From the NCBI GenBank assembly GCA_963731665.1, contig CAVSWP010000011.1, positions 682,001 through 746,000 on the forward strand: 64,000 nucleotides of DNA, read 5' to 3'. The position numbers and the translations under genes were made by a program. This stretch comes from Chersky-840 sp035604715 (GTDB taxonomy: Bacteria; Actinomycetota; Acidimicrobiia; Acidimicrobiales; UBA8190). The notes below the pieces were generated by a model. The model searched no databases, was not told the DNA's origin, and saw nothing but the letters and a program-made list of their open reading frames with translations. This document shows positions 1 to 8,280 of this stretch, in pieces. Numbering within the stretch: the stretch's first letter is position 1; every line of letters starts with the position of its first letter.

Positions 1-1096
1 GCACCTCCCGAGCGCCGGCGCGAGATGCTCCACAACCAGGCGCTGCGCGACAAGTTCATGCGCGGCCACGCCGCCACCATCGCCGAGGAGGTCGAGGCCA
101 TGGTGGGGGGTTGGGCCGACGAGGGGACGATCGACCTCCTCGACTGGTTCGCCGAGCTCACCATCTACACCTCCTCGGCCTGTCTCATCGGGCGCAAGTT
201 CCGCCACGAGCTCGACCGCCGCTTCGCCGAGCTGTACCACGACCTCGAGCAGGGCACCGACGCCATCGCCTACGTCGACCCCTACGCGCCCATCGAGAGC
301 TTCCGCCGCCGCGACGAGGCCCGGCTCGGGCTCGTGGACCTCGTCCAGGGGATCATGGACCGCCGCGCCGAAGGTCCCGGCCGCCACCGACGACGACCGC
401 GACCTGCTCGACGTGTTGATGTCGATCCGCGACGAGGACGGCACGCCCCGCTTCAGCACCGACCTGGTCACGGGCATGTTCATCTCGATGATGTTCGCCG
501 GCCACCACACCACCTCGGGCACCGCGGCGTGGACGCTCATCGAGCTGCTGCGCCACCCGGGCGAGCTCGACGCGGTGCGTGCCGAGCTCGACGAGCTCTA
601 CGCCCACGGCGAGGAGGTCAGCTACCAGGCGCTGCGGGACATGCCCCGACTGGAGTCGGCCATCAAGGAGGCGCTGCGCCTGCACCCTCCGCTCATCCTG
701 GTGCTGCGGGTCGTGAAGGAGGAGCTCGAGGTCGAGGGGTACCGGATCGCGGCGGGCAAGTTCGTGGGAGCGAGCCCGGCGGTGTCGAACCGCATCGCCG
801 AGGACTTCCCCGACCCCGACGCCTTCGTGCCCGAGCGCTACCTCGAGCCCCGCGCCGAGGACCGAGCCAACCCGTGGACGTGGATCCCCTTCGGGGCGGG
901 GCGCCACCGCTGTGTGGGGGCGCCCTTCGCCATGATGCAGCTGAAGGCCATCTTCTCGGTGCTGTTGCGTCACTGGGAGTTCGAACTGGCCCAGCCGTCG
1001 GACACCTACCGCAACGACCACTCCAAGATGGTCGTCCAGCTGGCCCAACCCTGTGTGGCCCGGTTCCACCGCCGCACCCCGGGGTCCGCCCCGTGA
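1..1096 (+). pseudogene. cyp51: CYP51-type sterol 14-alpha-demethylase P450, 5' truncated and frameshifted
   Basis: Cytochrome P450 cut by the window start. The visible product follows mycobacterial CYP51 closely: an SSACLIG stretch, the I-helix AGHHTTSGT, the K-helix ExxR in KEALRLHPP, and the heme loop PFGAGRHRCVGAPFAMMQ with its cysteine ligand, ending in NDHSKMVVQLAQP. Codons read in frame 1 up to about base 369 and then in frame 2 from AAG at 371, so one extra base near 370 (or two missing) breaks the gene. The break lies in the variable loop before DRDLLDVLM. CYP51 removes the sterol 14-alpha-methyl group using electrons from a ferredoxin. The next gene is such a ferredoxin and overlaps this stop by 4 bases (GTGA). 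Sequencing error and true decay cannot be told apart here. Confidence 0.88.
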
Positions 1097-1287
1097 AGGT
1101 GATCGTCGACCGCGACCTGTGCCAGGGACACGGCGTGTGCGAGTCCGAGGCTCCGGCGGTGTTCACGGTGTCGAAGAAGGGGACCGTCGAGATCCTCGAC
1201 GAGTCGCCGCCCGAGGACCTGCGCGCCCAGGTCGAGGCGGCGGTGAGTTTCTGTCCCACCCATGCCCTACGGATCGAGGAGGACTGA
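1093..1287 (+). CDS. [3Fe-4S] ferredoxin, P450 redox partner
   Basis: 64-residue acidic ferredoxin starting with GTG inside the P450 stop (GTGA overlap), so translation is probably coupled. Cysteines 10, 16 and 54 in CQGHGVC and CPTHAL form the three-cysteine pattern of actinobacterial [3Fe-4S] ferredoxins. The fourth cysteine of 4Fe clusters is absent, with histidine or glycine in the gap. It carries single electrons from a ferredoxin reductase to the P450. The CYP51-ferredoxin pair has the same arrangement as in mycobacteria. No reductase gene is visible in the window. Confidence 0.9.
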   Translation: MKVIVDRDLCQGHGVCESEAPAVFTVSKKGTVEILDESPPEDLRAQVEAAVSFCPTHALRIEED

Positions 1288-1288
1288 C

Positions 1289-1844
1289 ATGCCCGCGTTC
1301 GCGTACGACGAGCTCGAGGAGATGGTGCAACGCTGGCTGGAGGTCAACCGCCGCGCCCAGGAGGCCGGCGACTGGCGGCCCATGTCCGAGATGTACACCG
1401 AGGACGCCACCTACGGCTGGAACATCGGGCCCCACGAGGAGTTCATGGCCGTGGGGCGCGACGAGATCCGCGACATCGCGCTGGGCCTCGAGATGGGCGG
1501 CCTCGACGGGTGGACGTACCCGTACCAGAAGGTGCTCATCGACCCCCAGCAGGGCGAGATCATCGGCCTGTGGAAGCAGGTCGCCGACTCGACGCGGCCC
1601 GACGGGTCGCCGCTACGTGATCGCCGGGCTCGGTGGGAGCTGGTTCCGCTACGCCGGGAACTGGCAGTGGTCGTGGCAGCGCGACTTCTTCGACGTCGGC
1701 AACGCCACGTCCCTGTTCATCGAGATGATCAGGGCCGACGCCCTCTCTGACGGCATGCGCCGGCGCATGGAGCGCGCCGCCTCGGGCGAGTTGCTGCCCG
1801 GGCACTACCCGCTAGGGAAGGCGCCCGCCGATCTTTGGGACTAG
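1289..1844 (+). pseudogene. NTF2/SnoaL-like small protein, frameshifted
   Basis: Predicted product of about 184 residues that begins MPAFAYDELEEMV right after the ferredoxin stop. The N-terminal part (frame 2) has the helix plus ADCASFAD-like opening typical of cone-shaped NTF2/SnoaL folds: RAQEAGDWRPMSEMYTEDA. The C-terminal part (frame 3) resumes with RRYVIAGLGGSWFRYAGNW. The two halves join if one G of the GGG at 1604-1606 is removed, giving RPDGRRYVIAG. This points to a one-base homopolymer error or mutation. Members of the fold include ketosteroid isomerases and polyketide cyclases. The position behind CYP51 and ferredoxin suggests a steroid or lipid substrate, but no catalytic residues can be assigned with confidence. 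Confidence 0.7.
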
Positions 1845-1884
1845 GGCGCCGGGTGCACGCCCGTGAGCCGGTGGGAAGCGTTCG

Positions 1885-2748
1885 TCACTCCGGGGGCGGG
1901 AGCCCGATGGGGTTGGGCGTCGGGAGCGCCCCGGTCGAGCCGATGGCGGCGGCCAGTGGACCGAGCACGGCGCGCAGCGACTCGGTGCCGTCGTCGCCCA
2001 GGCGCTCCCAGGGCTCGGCCGCCAACAGGTCGGTGAGGTCCTCGATCTCCTGACGCGCCACGGTGCCCGACACCGTGGGCGTGGCGTCTTCGTCGAGCCA
2101 CCCCCGCTCGATGAGCGCGGTGACCGCGGCGTCCCAGGCGTCGTCGTCCCATCCCCGGGCGGCCTGGAGCATGGCGCGCGGCACCGCTCCGGTGGCCGCC
2201 ATGGTGACCAGCGCCTGACGGCCGTCGAGCCCGGCGGCGACCAGGGCGGTCACATGGCCGTCGCCCCGGTGCTCGCGCAGCACCGTGGCCGCCTGCCACA
2301 GCGCCACGTGCGGTTCGGTCGGCCAGGCCAGGGCCACGTTGGCGGCCGCCAGCGGGCGACCGTCGATCATGAGCCCCTCGACCGCCGATCGGGCCAGGGC
2401 GGCGCCGCGCGCCACGTCGGGACCGACCGCCTCGGGACCAAGGATGCGGCGCAAGGCCCGGTCCACTCCCGACAGACGGGCCTCGAGCACGGCCTCGGGA
2501 GAGGCGAAGGACCAGGCGTCGGGCAGGGCCCGGGCCACCCTGTCGGGGTTGAAGTTGAAGAAGGTGGCGTCCACGACCGCGGGCCCCACCGCCCCCATCG
2601 GCGCAGAGCGACCGGCGAAGTAGCCCATCCAGAAGCCCTTCAGGCCGGCGGCGGCGTACTCCTCGATGCACTCCTCGGCGAAGTAGGTCACGGCATGGAG
2701 GGGCTCGAACAGCTTCCACATGGCTCGGGCGGTGCGGGGGGCGTCCAT
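1885..2748 (-). CDS. SCO6745 family protein (MarR-like helix-turn-helix fold)
   Basis: 287-residue protein beginning MDAPRTARAMWKLFEPLHAV, with the FNFNPDRVARALPDAWSFA stretch typical of the actinobacterial SCO6745 family. Members are predicted to have two winged-helix-like halves and their function is unknown. The C-terminal half, AWDAAVTALIERGWLDED, has the look of a winged-helix segment. It is convergent with the NTF2-like gene and divergent from the SDR, with only 31 bases between the two starts. Its role is not known, and a DNA- or ligand-binding role is only an inference from the fold. Confidence 0.75.
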   Translation of the reverse strand: MDAPRTARAMWKLFEPLHAVTYFAEECIEEYAAAGLKGFWMGYFAGRSAPMGAVGPAVVDATFFNFNPDRVARALPDAWSFASPEAVLEARLSGVDRALRRILGPEAVGPDVARGAALARSAVEGLMIDGRPLAAANVALAWPTEPHVALWQAATVLREHRGDGHVTALVAAGLDGRQALVTMAATGAVPRAMLQAARGWDDDAWDAAVTALIERGWLDEDATPTVSGTVARQEIEDLTDLLAAEPWERLGDDGTESLRAVLGPLAAAIGSTGALPTPNPIGLPPPE

Positions 2749-2779
2749 GCGGCAATGTTACGAGCGGCCAGGAGGATCG

Positions 2780-3559
2780 ATGTTCGACATTCGGGGAGCG
2801 GTGGTGGTGGTCACGGGGGCGTCGTCGGGCCTCGGGAGGCGCTTCGCCCTGGACATGGCGGCCCACGAGGCGACCGTCGTCGGCATCGCCCGGCGCCAGG
2901 AGCTGCTGGCGAGCCTGGGCGAAGAGCTGCGGCGGACGTCACCGGCCTCGTCCACGGTGACCTGCGATGTGAGCGACACCGAGCACTACGTCTCCGTCCT
3001 CCGAGACGTCGAGCGCGAGCACGGACGCGTCGACGTCCTGGTGAACAACGCCGGCACGGGACCACCGCGCGGTGAGGACGAGCCCGGGCTCCCCGTGTAC
3101 CGACAGGTCATGGAGACCAATTACTTCGCCGTGGTGGCGGGCACCCTCGCCGTCCTCCCCGGGATGCGCGAGCGCCGCCGCGGGGTGATCGTCAACGTGT
3201 CGTCGGACAGTGGACGGGCCCCGAGCCCGCACGAGGCCGCCTACAGCGCGTCCAAGGCGGCCGTCAGCGCCTTCACCGAGGGCCTGTCCTTCGACACCGA
3301 GTCGACCGGGGTCCACCTGCACGTCCTGTACCCGGGGTGGGTCCCCACCGCCATGGGAAACGCCGCCGTCGAAGAGGGAATGCCGACTCCTCCCCGGATC
3401 GTCCGGCGTACCGAGGAGCAGGTGTCGCGGCTCGTGCTGGCCCGCATGGGCGGGAAGAAACTGGACATCGACGCCGCCCCCGTCGCTCGCCTGGCGCCGG
3501 TGGCGCGCGCCCTGGTCCCGGGCGCCTACCGCAGGGCCATGCGCAAGACGAGCGGTTAG
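2780..3559 (+). CDS. short-chain dehydrogenase/reductase
   Basis: 259-residue classical SDR. The cofactor motif TGASSGLG is at residues 12-19, NNAG at 89-92, the catalytic serine near 141-142, and Y155 with K159 in the YSASK box. The start is ATG 2780 because GGAGG lies 5 bases upstream. The C-terminus is basic (YRRAMRKTSG), as in SDRs that act on lipids at the membrane. The stop overlaps the stop of the convergent PhzF-like gene in the shared tetramer TTAG at 3556-3559. Substrate unknown; an alcohol or ketone in lipid or steroid metabolism would suit the neighbours. Confidence 0.88.
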   Translation: MFDIRGAVVVVTGASSGLGRRFALDMAAHEATVVGIARRQELLASLGEELRRTSPASSTVTCDVSDTEHYVSVLRDVEREHGRVDVLVNNAGTGPPRGEDEPGLPVYRQVMETNYFAVVAGTLAVLPGMRERRRGVIVNVSSDSGRAPSPHEAAYSASKAAVSAFTEGLSFDTESTGVHLHVLYPGWVPTAMGNAAVEEGMPTPPRIVRRTEEQVSRLVLARMGGKKLDIDAAPVARLAPVARALVPGAYRRAMRKTSG

Positions 3560-4335
3560 ACCATCAACCGCACCTGGGACACCGTCACGGCCTGGCCGCC
3601 GAGCACGACGCGGTCCCCGTTGCGGCGCATGCGCACCATCCCGCCGCGCGCCGAGGCCTGCTCCCCCACGAGCTCGTCGCGTCCCAGGCGCTCGCCCCAG
3701 TAGCCCGCCAAGGTGCAGTGCGCCGAGCCGGTGACGGGGTCCTCAGGGATGCCGGCGTTGGGGGCGAAGACGCGGCTGACGCAGTCAAAACCCGGTCGGT
3801 CGCCGGCCGCGGTCACGATGACGCCGCGCGACCCCAGCGCGGCCACGCCCGCCAGATCGGGGTGCAGGGCGCGCAGGGTGTCGGCCCCGGCCAGCTCCAC
3901 GAGCACATCGGCGCGGCCGCGGGCGAAGACGCGCACGCCGTCGGCGGAGTCGAGGCCGAGCGCCCCGTGAAGAGACGGAGGGGGCGCCTCGGCGGTGGTC
4001 GGGTCGGCGGGGAAGTCCATCTCGATCCAGCCGTCCCCGGACGAGGTGCACACCAACTCGCCGCTCCGGGTGTGGAACCGGCCGGCTCCCCCGAGGACGT
4101 GGGCGGCGGCCAAGGTGGCGTGGCCGCATAGGTCGACCTCCACCTGGGGCGTGAGCCACCGCAGGTCGTGCGATCCGTCGGGCCGGGCCACCACGAAGGC
4201 CGTCTCCGAGAGGTTCATCTCGAGGGCGATGGCCTGCATGCGGGCCTCGTCGGGAAAGGCGTTCACGACGGCCACCGCCGCCGGGTTGCCGGAGAAGGGT
4301 CGGTCGGTGAATGAGTCGACGACGGTCAGGTCCAT
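3556..4335 (-). CDS. PhzF family isomerase/epimerase-like protein
   Basis: 259-residue member of the PhzF fold (diaminopimelate-epimerase-like). Diagnostic stretches are DSFTDRPFSGNPAAV, MNLSETAFV with the conserved glutamate used as base in PhzF, and DLCGHATLAAAHVL. Near the C-terminus is EDPVTGSAHCTLAGYW. Characterised relatives isomerise trans-2,3-dihydro-3-hydroxyanthranilate in phenazine synthesis, but most family members have unknown substrates and there is no phenazine operon here. The gene is slightly short of the usual 280-300 residues. It is convergent with the SDR and divergent from the DUF35 gene, 55 bases away. Confidence 0.88.
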   Translation of the reverse strand: MDLTVVDSFTDRPFSGNPAAVAVVNAFPDEARMQAIALEMNLSETAFVVARPDGSHDLRWLTPQVEVDLCGHATLAAAHVLGGAGRFHTRSGELVCTSSGDGWIEMDFPADPTTAEAPPPSLHGALGLDSADGVRVFARGRADVLVELAGADTLRALHPDLAGVAALGSRGVIVTAAGDRPGFDCVSRVFAPNAGIPEDPVTGSAHCTLAGYWGERLGRDELVGEQASARGGMVRMRRNGDRVVLGGQAVTVSQVRLMV

Positions 4336-4390
4336 GGATCATGGTACGCCGCCCCGGGGCCCCGATCTGACGGAGCGTTAGACTGCGTCG

Positions 4391-4852
4391 ATGACCACTG
4401 CAAAAAGCCGTGTTCCCGCCGTGGAGGGCTGGTTCACCACCGACGGCGACAACCCGGCGTTGCTCGGCAGCCGCTGCCGGAGCTGCGGCACCTACGCCTT
4501 TCCCCGTGAGACGTTCTTCTGTGGCAACCCGGGGTGCGAGGGCACCGAGTTCGACGAGGTACCGCTCAGCCGGCGCGGCAAGGTGTGGTCGTACACCGAT
4601 GCCCGCTACACCCCCCCGGCCCCCTACGTGGCGGCGGACCCGTACGTGCCCTTTTGCATCGCCGCGGTGGAGCTGGCCGAGGAGAAGATGGTGGTGATGG
4701 GCCAGGTCGTGCCCGAGGTCACCGTCGAAGACCTGGCCGTGGGCACCGAGGTCGAGCTGGTCGTGGACGTGCTCTACGAGGACGACGACCACGAGTACCT
4801 GGTGTGGAAGTGGCGGCCGCTGGCCGCCGGCTCGGGAGGGTCGGGTGCCTGA
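4391..4852 (+). CDS. DUF35 Zn-ribbon/OB-fold acyl-CoA binding protein
   Basis: 153-residue protein with an N-terminal rubredoxin-like zinc ribbon (C29, C32, C44, C49 in CRSCG and CGNPGC) followed by an OB fold with GKVWSYTDARYTPPAPY. DUF35 proteins pair with thiolase-like or lipid-transfer proteins and bind the acyl-CoA substrate; the best-known case is the ChsH2/Ltp2 aldolase of steroid side-chain degradation. The next gene starts inside this one (GTG 4845 before the TGA at 4850), which supports a stoichiometric complex with the thiolase-fold protein. Confidence 0.9.
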   Translation: MTTAKSRVPAVEGWFTTDGDNPALLGSRCRSCGTYAFPRETFFCGNPGCEGTEFDEVPLSRRGKVWSYTDARYTPPAPYVAADPYVPFCIAAVELAEEKMVVMGQVVPEVTVEDLAVGTEVELVVDVLYEDDDHEYLVWKWRPLAAGSGGSGA

Positions 4853-6047
4853 CGACCGCAGCGTGGCCGTGCTCGGGGTGGGGATGCACCCCTGGGGCAA
4901 GTGGGGACGCAACTTCGTCGAGTACGGGCTGGCGGCGGCGCGCGACGCCCTGCGCGACGCCGGGGTGGCGTGGACCGACGTCGAATTCGTGTCGGGTGCC
5001 GACACCATCCGCAACGGCTACCCGGGCTTCATCTCGGGAGCCACCTTCGCCCAGGCGCTGGGCTGGTCGGGGGCGCGGGTGTCCAGCGCCTACGCGGCGT
5101 GCGCCTCGGGTGCCACCGCCATCGCCGCCGCCCGGGCCCAGATCCTGGCCGGACTGTGCGACGTCGCCCTTGTGGTCGGGGCCGACACCACGCCCAAAGG
5201 TTTCTTCGCCCCCGTGGGCGGCGAACGCCGCGACGATCCCGACTGGTTACGTTTCCATCTCCTGGGCGCCACCAACCCGACCTACTTCGCCCTGTACGCC
5301 CGCCGGCGCATGGAGCTCTTCGGCGCCACCGAGGACGACTTCGCAGCGGTGAAGGTCAAGAACGCCCGGGCCGGGGCGGCCAACCCCAACGCCCGCTACC
5401 GCCAGGAGGTGACCGCCGAAGAGGTGCTGGCGTCCCCCATGGTGGCCGACCCCCTGCGCCTGCTCGAGATCTGCGCCACCTCGGACGGCGGGGCCGCCCT
5501 GGTGCTGTCGAGCATGGACTACGCCCGCCGCCACGGGGCGCGGGCCACGGCGGTGTCGATCCCGGCGGTTTCGACCGTCACGCCCCGCTTTCCCCAGACC
5601 GTCATCGAGATGCCCAACTTCGCCACGGACTCCGCCGTGGCCGTGGGTGCCTTCGACGGTCCGGCGTTTCGCCGCTCGATCGCCTTCGCCGCCTACGAAG
5701 AAGCGGGCATCGGCCCCGAGGACGTGAACGTGGCCGAGGTGTACGACCTGTCATCGGCCCTCGAGCTCGACTGGTACGAGGACGTGGGCCTGTGCAAGGA
5801 GGGCGAGGCCGAGCGCCTCCTGCACGACGGCGACACCGCCCTCGGCGGGCGCATCCCCGTGAACCCGAGCGGTGGGTTGTCGAGCTTCGGAGAGGCCATC
5901 CCGGCGCAGGCCATCGCCCAGGTGTGCGAGCTGGTGTGGCAGCTGCGGGGCGACGCCGGCGGGCGCCAGGTGGAAGGAGCCAGGGTGGGCGTCACCGCCA
6001 ACCAAGGACTCTTCGGCCACGGGTCCAGCGTCATCGTCACCACCTAG
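4845..6047 (+). CDS. thiolase-fold lipid-transfer protein (Ltp2/acetyl-CoA acetyltransferase-like)
   Basis: 400-residue thiolase-superfamily protein. The nucleophile region SSAYAACASGATAI places the conserved cysteine at residue 86. The C-terminal NPSGGLSSFGEAIPA and GLFGHGSSVIV stretches match the non-condensing SCP-x/Ltp subfamily rather than biosynthetic thiolases. Ltp2-type enzymes with a DUF35 partner cleave 17-hydroxy steroid side-chain CoA thioesters by retro-aldol reaction. That role is inferred from the partnership. It starts at GTG 4845, overlapping the DUF35 gene by 8 bases, and is followed 17 bases later by an enoyl-CoA hydratase. Confidence 0.88.
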   Translation: MPDDRSVAVLGVGMHPWGKWGRNFVEYGLAAARDALRDAGVAWTDVEFVSGADTIRNGYPGFISGATFAQALGWSGARVSSAYAACASGATAIAAARAQILAGLCDVALVVGADTTPKGFFAPVGGERRDDPDWLRFHLLGATNPTYFALYARRRMELFGATEDDFAAVKVKNARAGAANPNARYRQEVTAEEVLASPMVADPLRLLEICATSDGGAALVLSSMDYARRHGARATAVSIPAVSTVTPRFPQTVIEMPNFATDSAVAVGAFDGPAFRRSIAFAAYEEAGIGPEDVNVAEVYDLSSALELDWYEDVGLCKEGEAERLLHDGDTALGGRIPVNPSGGLSSFGEAIPAQAIAQVCELVWQLRGDAGGRQVEGARVGVTANQGLFGHGSSVIVTT

Positions 6048-6064
6048 CAGCCACAGCTTTCACC

Positions 6065-6868
6065 GTGCCTGACGTCGTGCTCCTCGAGGTCTCCGACGGC
6101 GTGGCCACCGTCACGCTCAACCGACCCGAGGCTCGCAACGCCCTGTCCAGCGAGCTCCTCGCCGCCCTGGCCGATGTCGTCGGCGGCGTCGACACCCGGG
6201 AGGACGTGGACGCCCTCATCCTCACCGGCGCCGATCCCGCTTTCTGCGCCGGGCTCGACCTCAAGGAGCTGGGCCGCGACGGCGGACCACTCAAGCGCGG
6301 GCCCGACAAGGGCGACGGCACAGTGCGCGCCACCGCGCAACGGGCCAGGAAGGGCACGATGCTGCCCACGTCGAAACCGATCATCGGCGCCGTCAACGGT
6401 GTGGCGGTGACCGGGGGCCTCGAGCTGGCGCTCAACTGTGACTTCCTGGTGGCCTCGGAGCGGGCTCGCTTCGCCGACACCCACGCCCGGGTGGGCGTTC
6501 ACCCCCTGTGGGGGCTGACAGTGCTGCTGCCCCAAGCCGTCGGCATCCGACGGGCCCGGGAGATGAGCGCCACGGGGAATTTCGTCGACGCCCAAACCGC
6601 CCTCGAGTGGGGCCTCGTCAACCACGTCGTGGCGCATGACGACCTGCTGGCCACCGCCCACAAGCTGGCTTCTCACCTCGTCTCGAACGACCAGCCGGCC
6701 ACGCGCGCCATCCTCGCCACCTACGAGGAGGTGAGCCGGGTGACCGGAGCTGAGGCATGGGACGTCGAGGCCCGCGCCGCCGCCGAATTCCAACGCGGCG
6801 GCGTCGATCCCGACGACATCGAGCGACGCCGTCGAGACGTCGTCGACCGGGGTCGCTCTCAGGTCTAA
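6065..6868 (+). CDS. enoyl-CoA hydratase/isomerase family protein
   Basis: 267-residue crotonase-fold protein starting at GTG 6065. The oxyanion-hole regions are AFCAGLDLKEL and NGVAVTGGLELALNCDF, and the first catalytic glutamate is kept in GGLELAL. The second (Glu164 of rat hydratase) is not obvious: the matching loop reads FADTHARVGVHPLWGL, a variant common in actinobacterial EchA paralogues. The reaction may therefore be isomerisation or hydrolysis rather than simple hydration. Being the third gene of the DUF35-thiolase cassette, it probably acts on a CoA thioester in side-chain or fatty-acid breakdown. Confidence 0.88.
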   Translation: MPDVVLLEVSDGVATVTLNRPEARNALSSELLAALADVVGGVDTREDVDALILTGADPAFCAGLDLKELGRDGGPLKRGPDKGDGTVRATAQRARKGTMLPTSKPIIGAVNGVAVTGGLELALNCDFLVASERARFADTHARVGVHPLWGLTVLLPQAVGIRRAREMSATGNFVDAQTALEWGLVNHVVAHDDLLATAHKLASHLVSNDQPATRAILATYEEVSRVTGAEAWDVEARAAAEFQRGGVDPDDIERRRRDVVDRGRSQV

Positions 6869-6949
6869 GGGGTCCCGGGGACGGCCCGACCCCAAGTGGC
6901 GCTGGACCAACCCGGTCGCAGGGGGAGACTCGACAGCGGTGAGCACCGC

Positions 6950-8104
6950 GTGAGCACCAGCCTGTGGTCGTCCTTGGTCGAGGCGCGCCGCCAGCGCCTG
7001 GCCGAGACCCGGTGGCGCAGACCCGTCACCTTCGACGGCCGGGGTCCCCAAGGTGTGCTCGTCGAGGACGGCACCAAGGTGGTGACGTTCGCGTCGGACG
7101 ACTACCTCGGCCTGTCGCTGCACCCCACCGTTGTGGCCGCCGCCCACGACGCCCTCGACCGCTGGGGCACGGGGGCGGGCGCCAGTCGGCTCGTCATGGG
7201 CGGCCCCGTCCACGCCGAGCTCGAATCGGCCCTGGCCACCTGGAAGGGGGCCGAGCGCGCCGCGGAGTTCCCGAGCGGCTTCGCCGCCGGCGTCGGAGTG
7301 CTCGACAGCTTCGGTGACCACGGGGTGCGCATCTGCTCCGACGAGCACAACCATGCCTCGATCGTCGACGGCGCTCGACTGTCGCGCGCCGAGGTGGTCG
7401 AGTACCGCCACCGCGACGTCGAGCACCTCGAGGTGCTGCTGCGCGAGGCCAGGGGCCCCGCACTCGTCGTCACCGAAGTGGTGTTCTCCATGGACGGCGA
7501 CGTCGCCCCTATCGGTGCCGTAGCGGCGGCGTGCCGACGCCATGGGGCCCTGTTGGTGCTCGACGAGACCCATGTGGCCCTCGGCCCCGACGTCGGCGAC
7601 GACGTGGACGGTGTCGACGTCCTGCGCGTGGGAACGCTGTCGACGACCCTCGGGTCGCAGGGCGGCTTCGTGGCCGGAGGCCGCGCCTTCGTGGACCTCC
7701 TCATCAACCGCGCCCGCCCCTACGTGTTCGGCACCGCGCCCTCGCCGCCCGACAGTGCCGCCGCCCTGGCCGCGCTGCGCCTGTTATCGACTCCCGAAGG
7801 CGACCGTCTGCGGACGCGGCTCGCCAACCACATCAGGCGCGTGGCTCCGGGGCACCCGAGCCCGATCATTCCCATCATCCTCGGAAGCGACGAGCGAGCA
7901 GTCAAAGCGTCGATGGCCCTGCGCGACCACGGCGTGTGGGTACCGGCCGTCCGGCCCCCGACGGTGGCCCCCGGCACGGCCCGCCTGCGCGTCAGCCTCA
8001 CCGCCGCCCACACCTCGAGCCACATCGCGCTGCTCCTCGATGCCCTCGCCGCGGTGCCCTCGGCGCCCGACGACGCGGTGCCCCCGGCGCCTCCGGAGCT
8101 CTAA
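6950..8104 (+). CDS. BioF/KBL-like alpha-oxoamine synthase fold protein lacking the PLP lysine
   Basis: 384-residue fold-type I protein aligned with 8-amino-7-oxononanoate synthase. FASDDYLGLSLHP, GAGASRLVMGG, SDEHNHASIVDGARLS and DETHVALGP match the family blocks, including the pyridine-stacking histidine and the cofactor aspartate. The PLP-binding block reads GTLSTTLGSQGG where the family has GTLSK. The expected lysine is Thr232, codon ACG at 7643-7645, one base from AAG. If real, the protein cannot form the internal aldimine. Start GTG 6950 is chosen by homology; GTG 6896 is an alternative. The TAA stop lies inside the IS target duplication. With lysine restored it would be a BioF-type enzyme. 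Confidence 0.8.
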   Translation: MSTSLWSSLVEARRQRLAETRWRRPVTFDGRGPQGVLVEDGTKVVTFASDDYLGLSLHPTVVAAAHDALDRWGTGAGASRLVMGGPVHAELESALATWKGAERAAEFPSGFAAGVGVLDSFGDHGVRICSDEHNHASIVDGARLSRAEVVEYRHRDVEHLEVLLREARGPALVVTEVVFSMDGDVAPIGAVAAACRRHGALLVLDETHVALGPDVGDDVDGVDVLRVGTLSTTLGSQGGFVAGGRAFVDLLINRARPYVFGTAPSPPDSAAALAALRLLSTPEGDRLRTRLANHIRRVAPGHPSPIIPIILGSDERAVKASMALRDHGVWVPAVRPPTVAPGTARLRVSLTAAHTSSHIALLLDALAAVPSAPDDAVPPAPPEL

Positions 8105-8105
8105 G
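8101..8105. repeat. IS target-site duplication, left copy (CTAAG)
   Basis: CTAAG directly abuts the left inverted repeat and is repeated as CTAAG at 9735-9739 after the right inverted repeat. It contains the TAA stop of the BioF-like gene. The five-base length fits the 4-5 base duplications reported for IS1380-family elements. Confidence 0.85.
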
Positions 8106-8123
8106 CCTCAATCCACCGATCGA
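8106..8123 (+). repeat. IS1380-family left terminal inverted repeat
   Basis: CCTCAATCCACCGATCGA, matched on the opposite strand at 9717-9734 with two mismatches. It is the outer boundary of the element next to the CTAAG duplication. Confidence 0.85.
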
Positions 8124-8280
8124 CACCTGTAGCTGGGCGAACTCGGAGATCATCGGGAGCGGGATGACGTAGCTGCCGACGGCGGACGGATGGACGTGTT
8201 CGACCAAGACCTCGTGCGAGCGTCCGGTTGTCAGCGCGTGGAGGGTCGTCTGCGGCCGCGCCGGTCCGCCATGTTCTCGA

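Noticed and set aside
25..1287. A single protein fusing the P450 N-terminus to the ferredoxin
   Set aside because: The continuous frame 1 reads nonsense between about 375 and 1090. The real P450 continues in frame 2, and the ferredoxin starts at GTG 1093.
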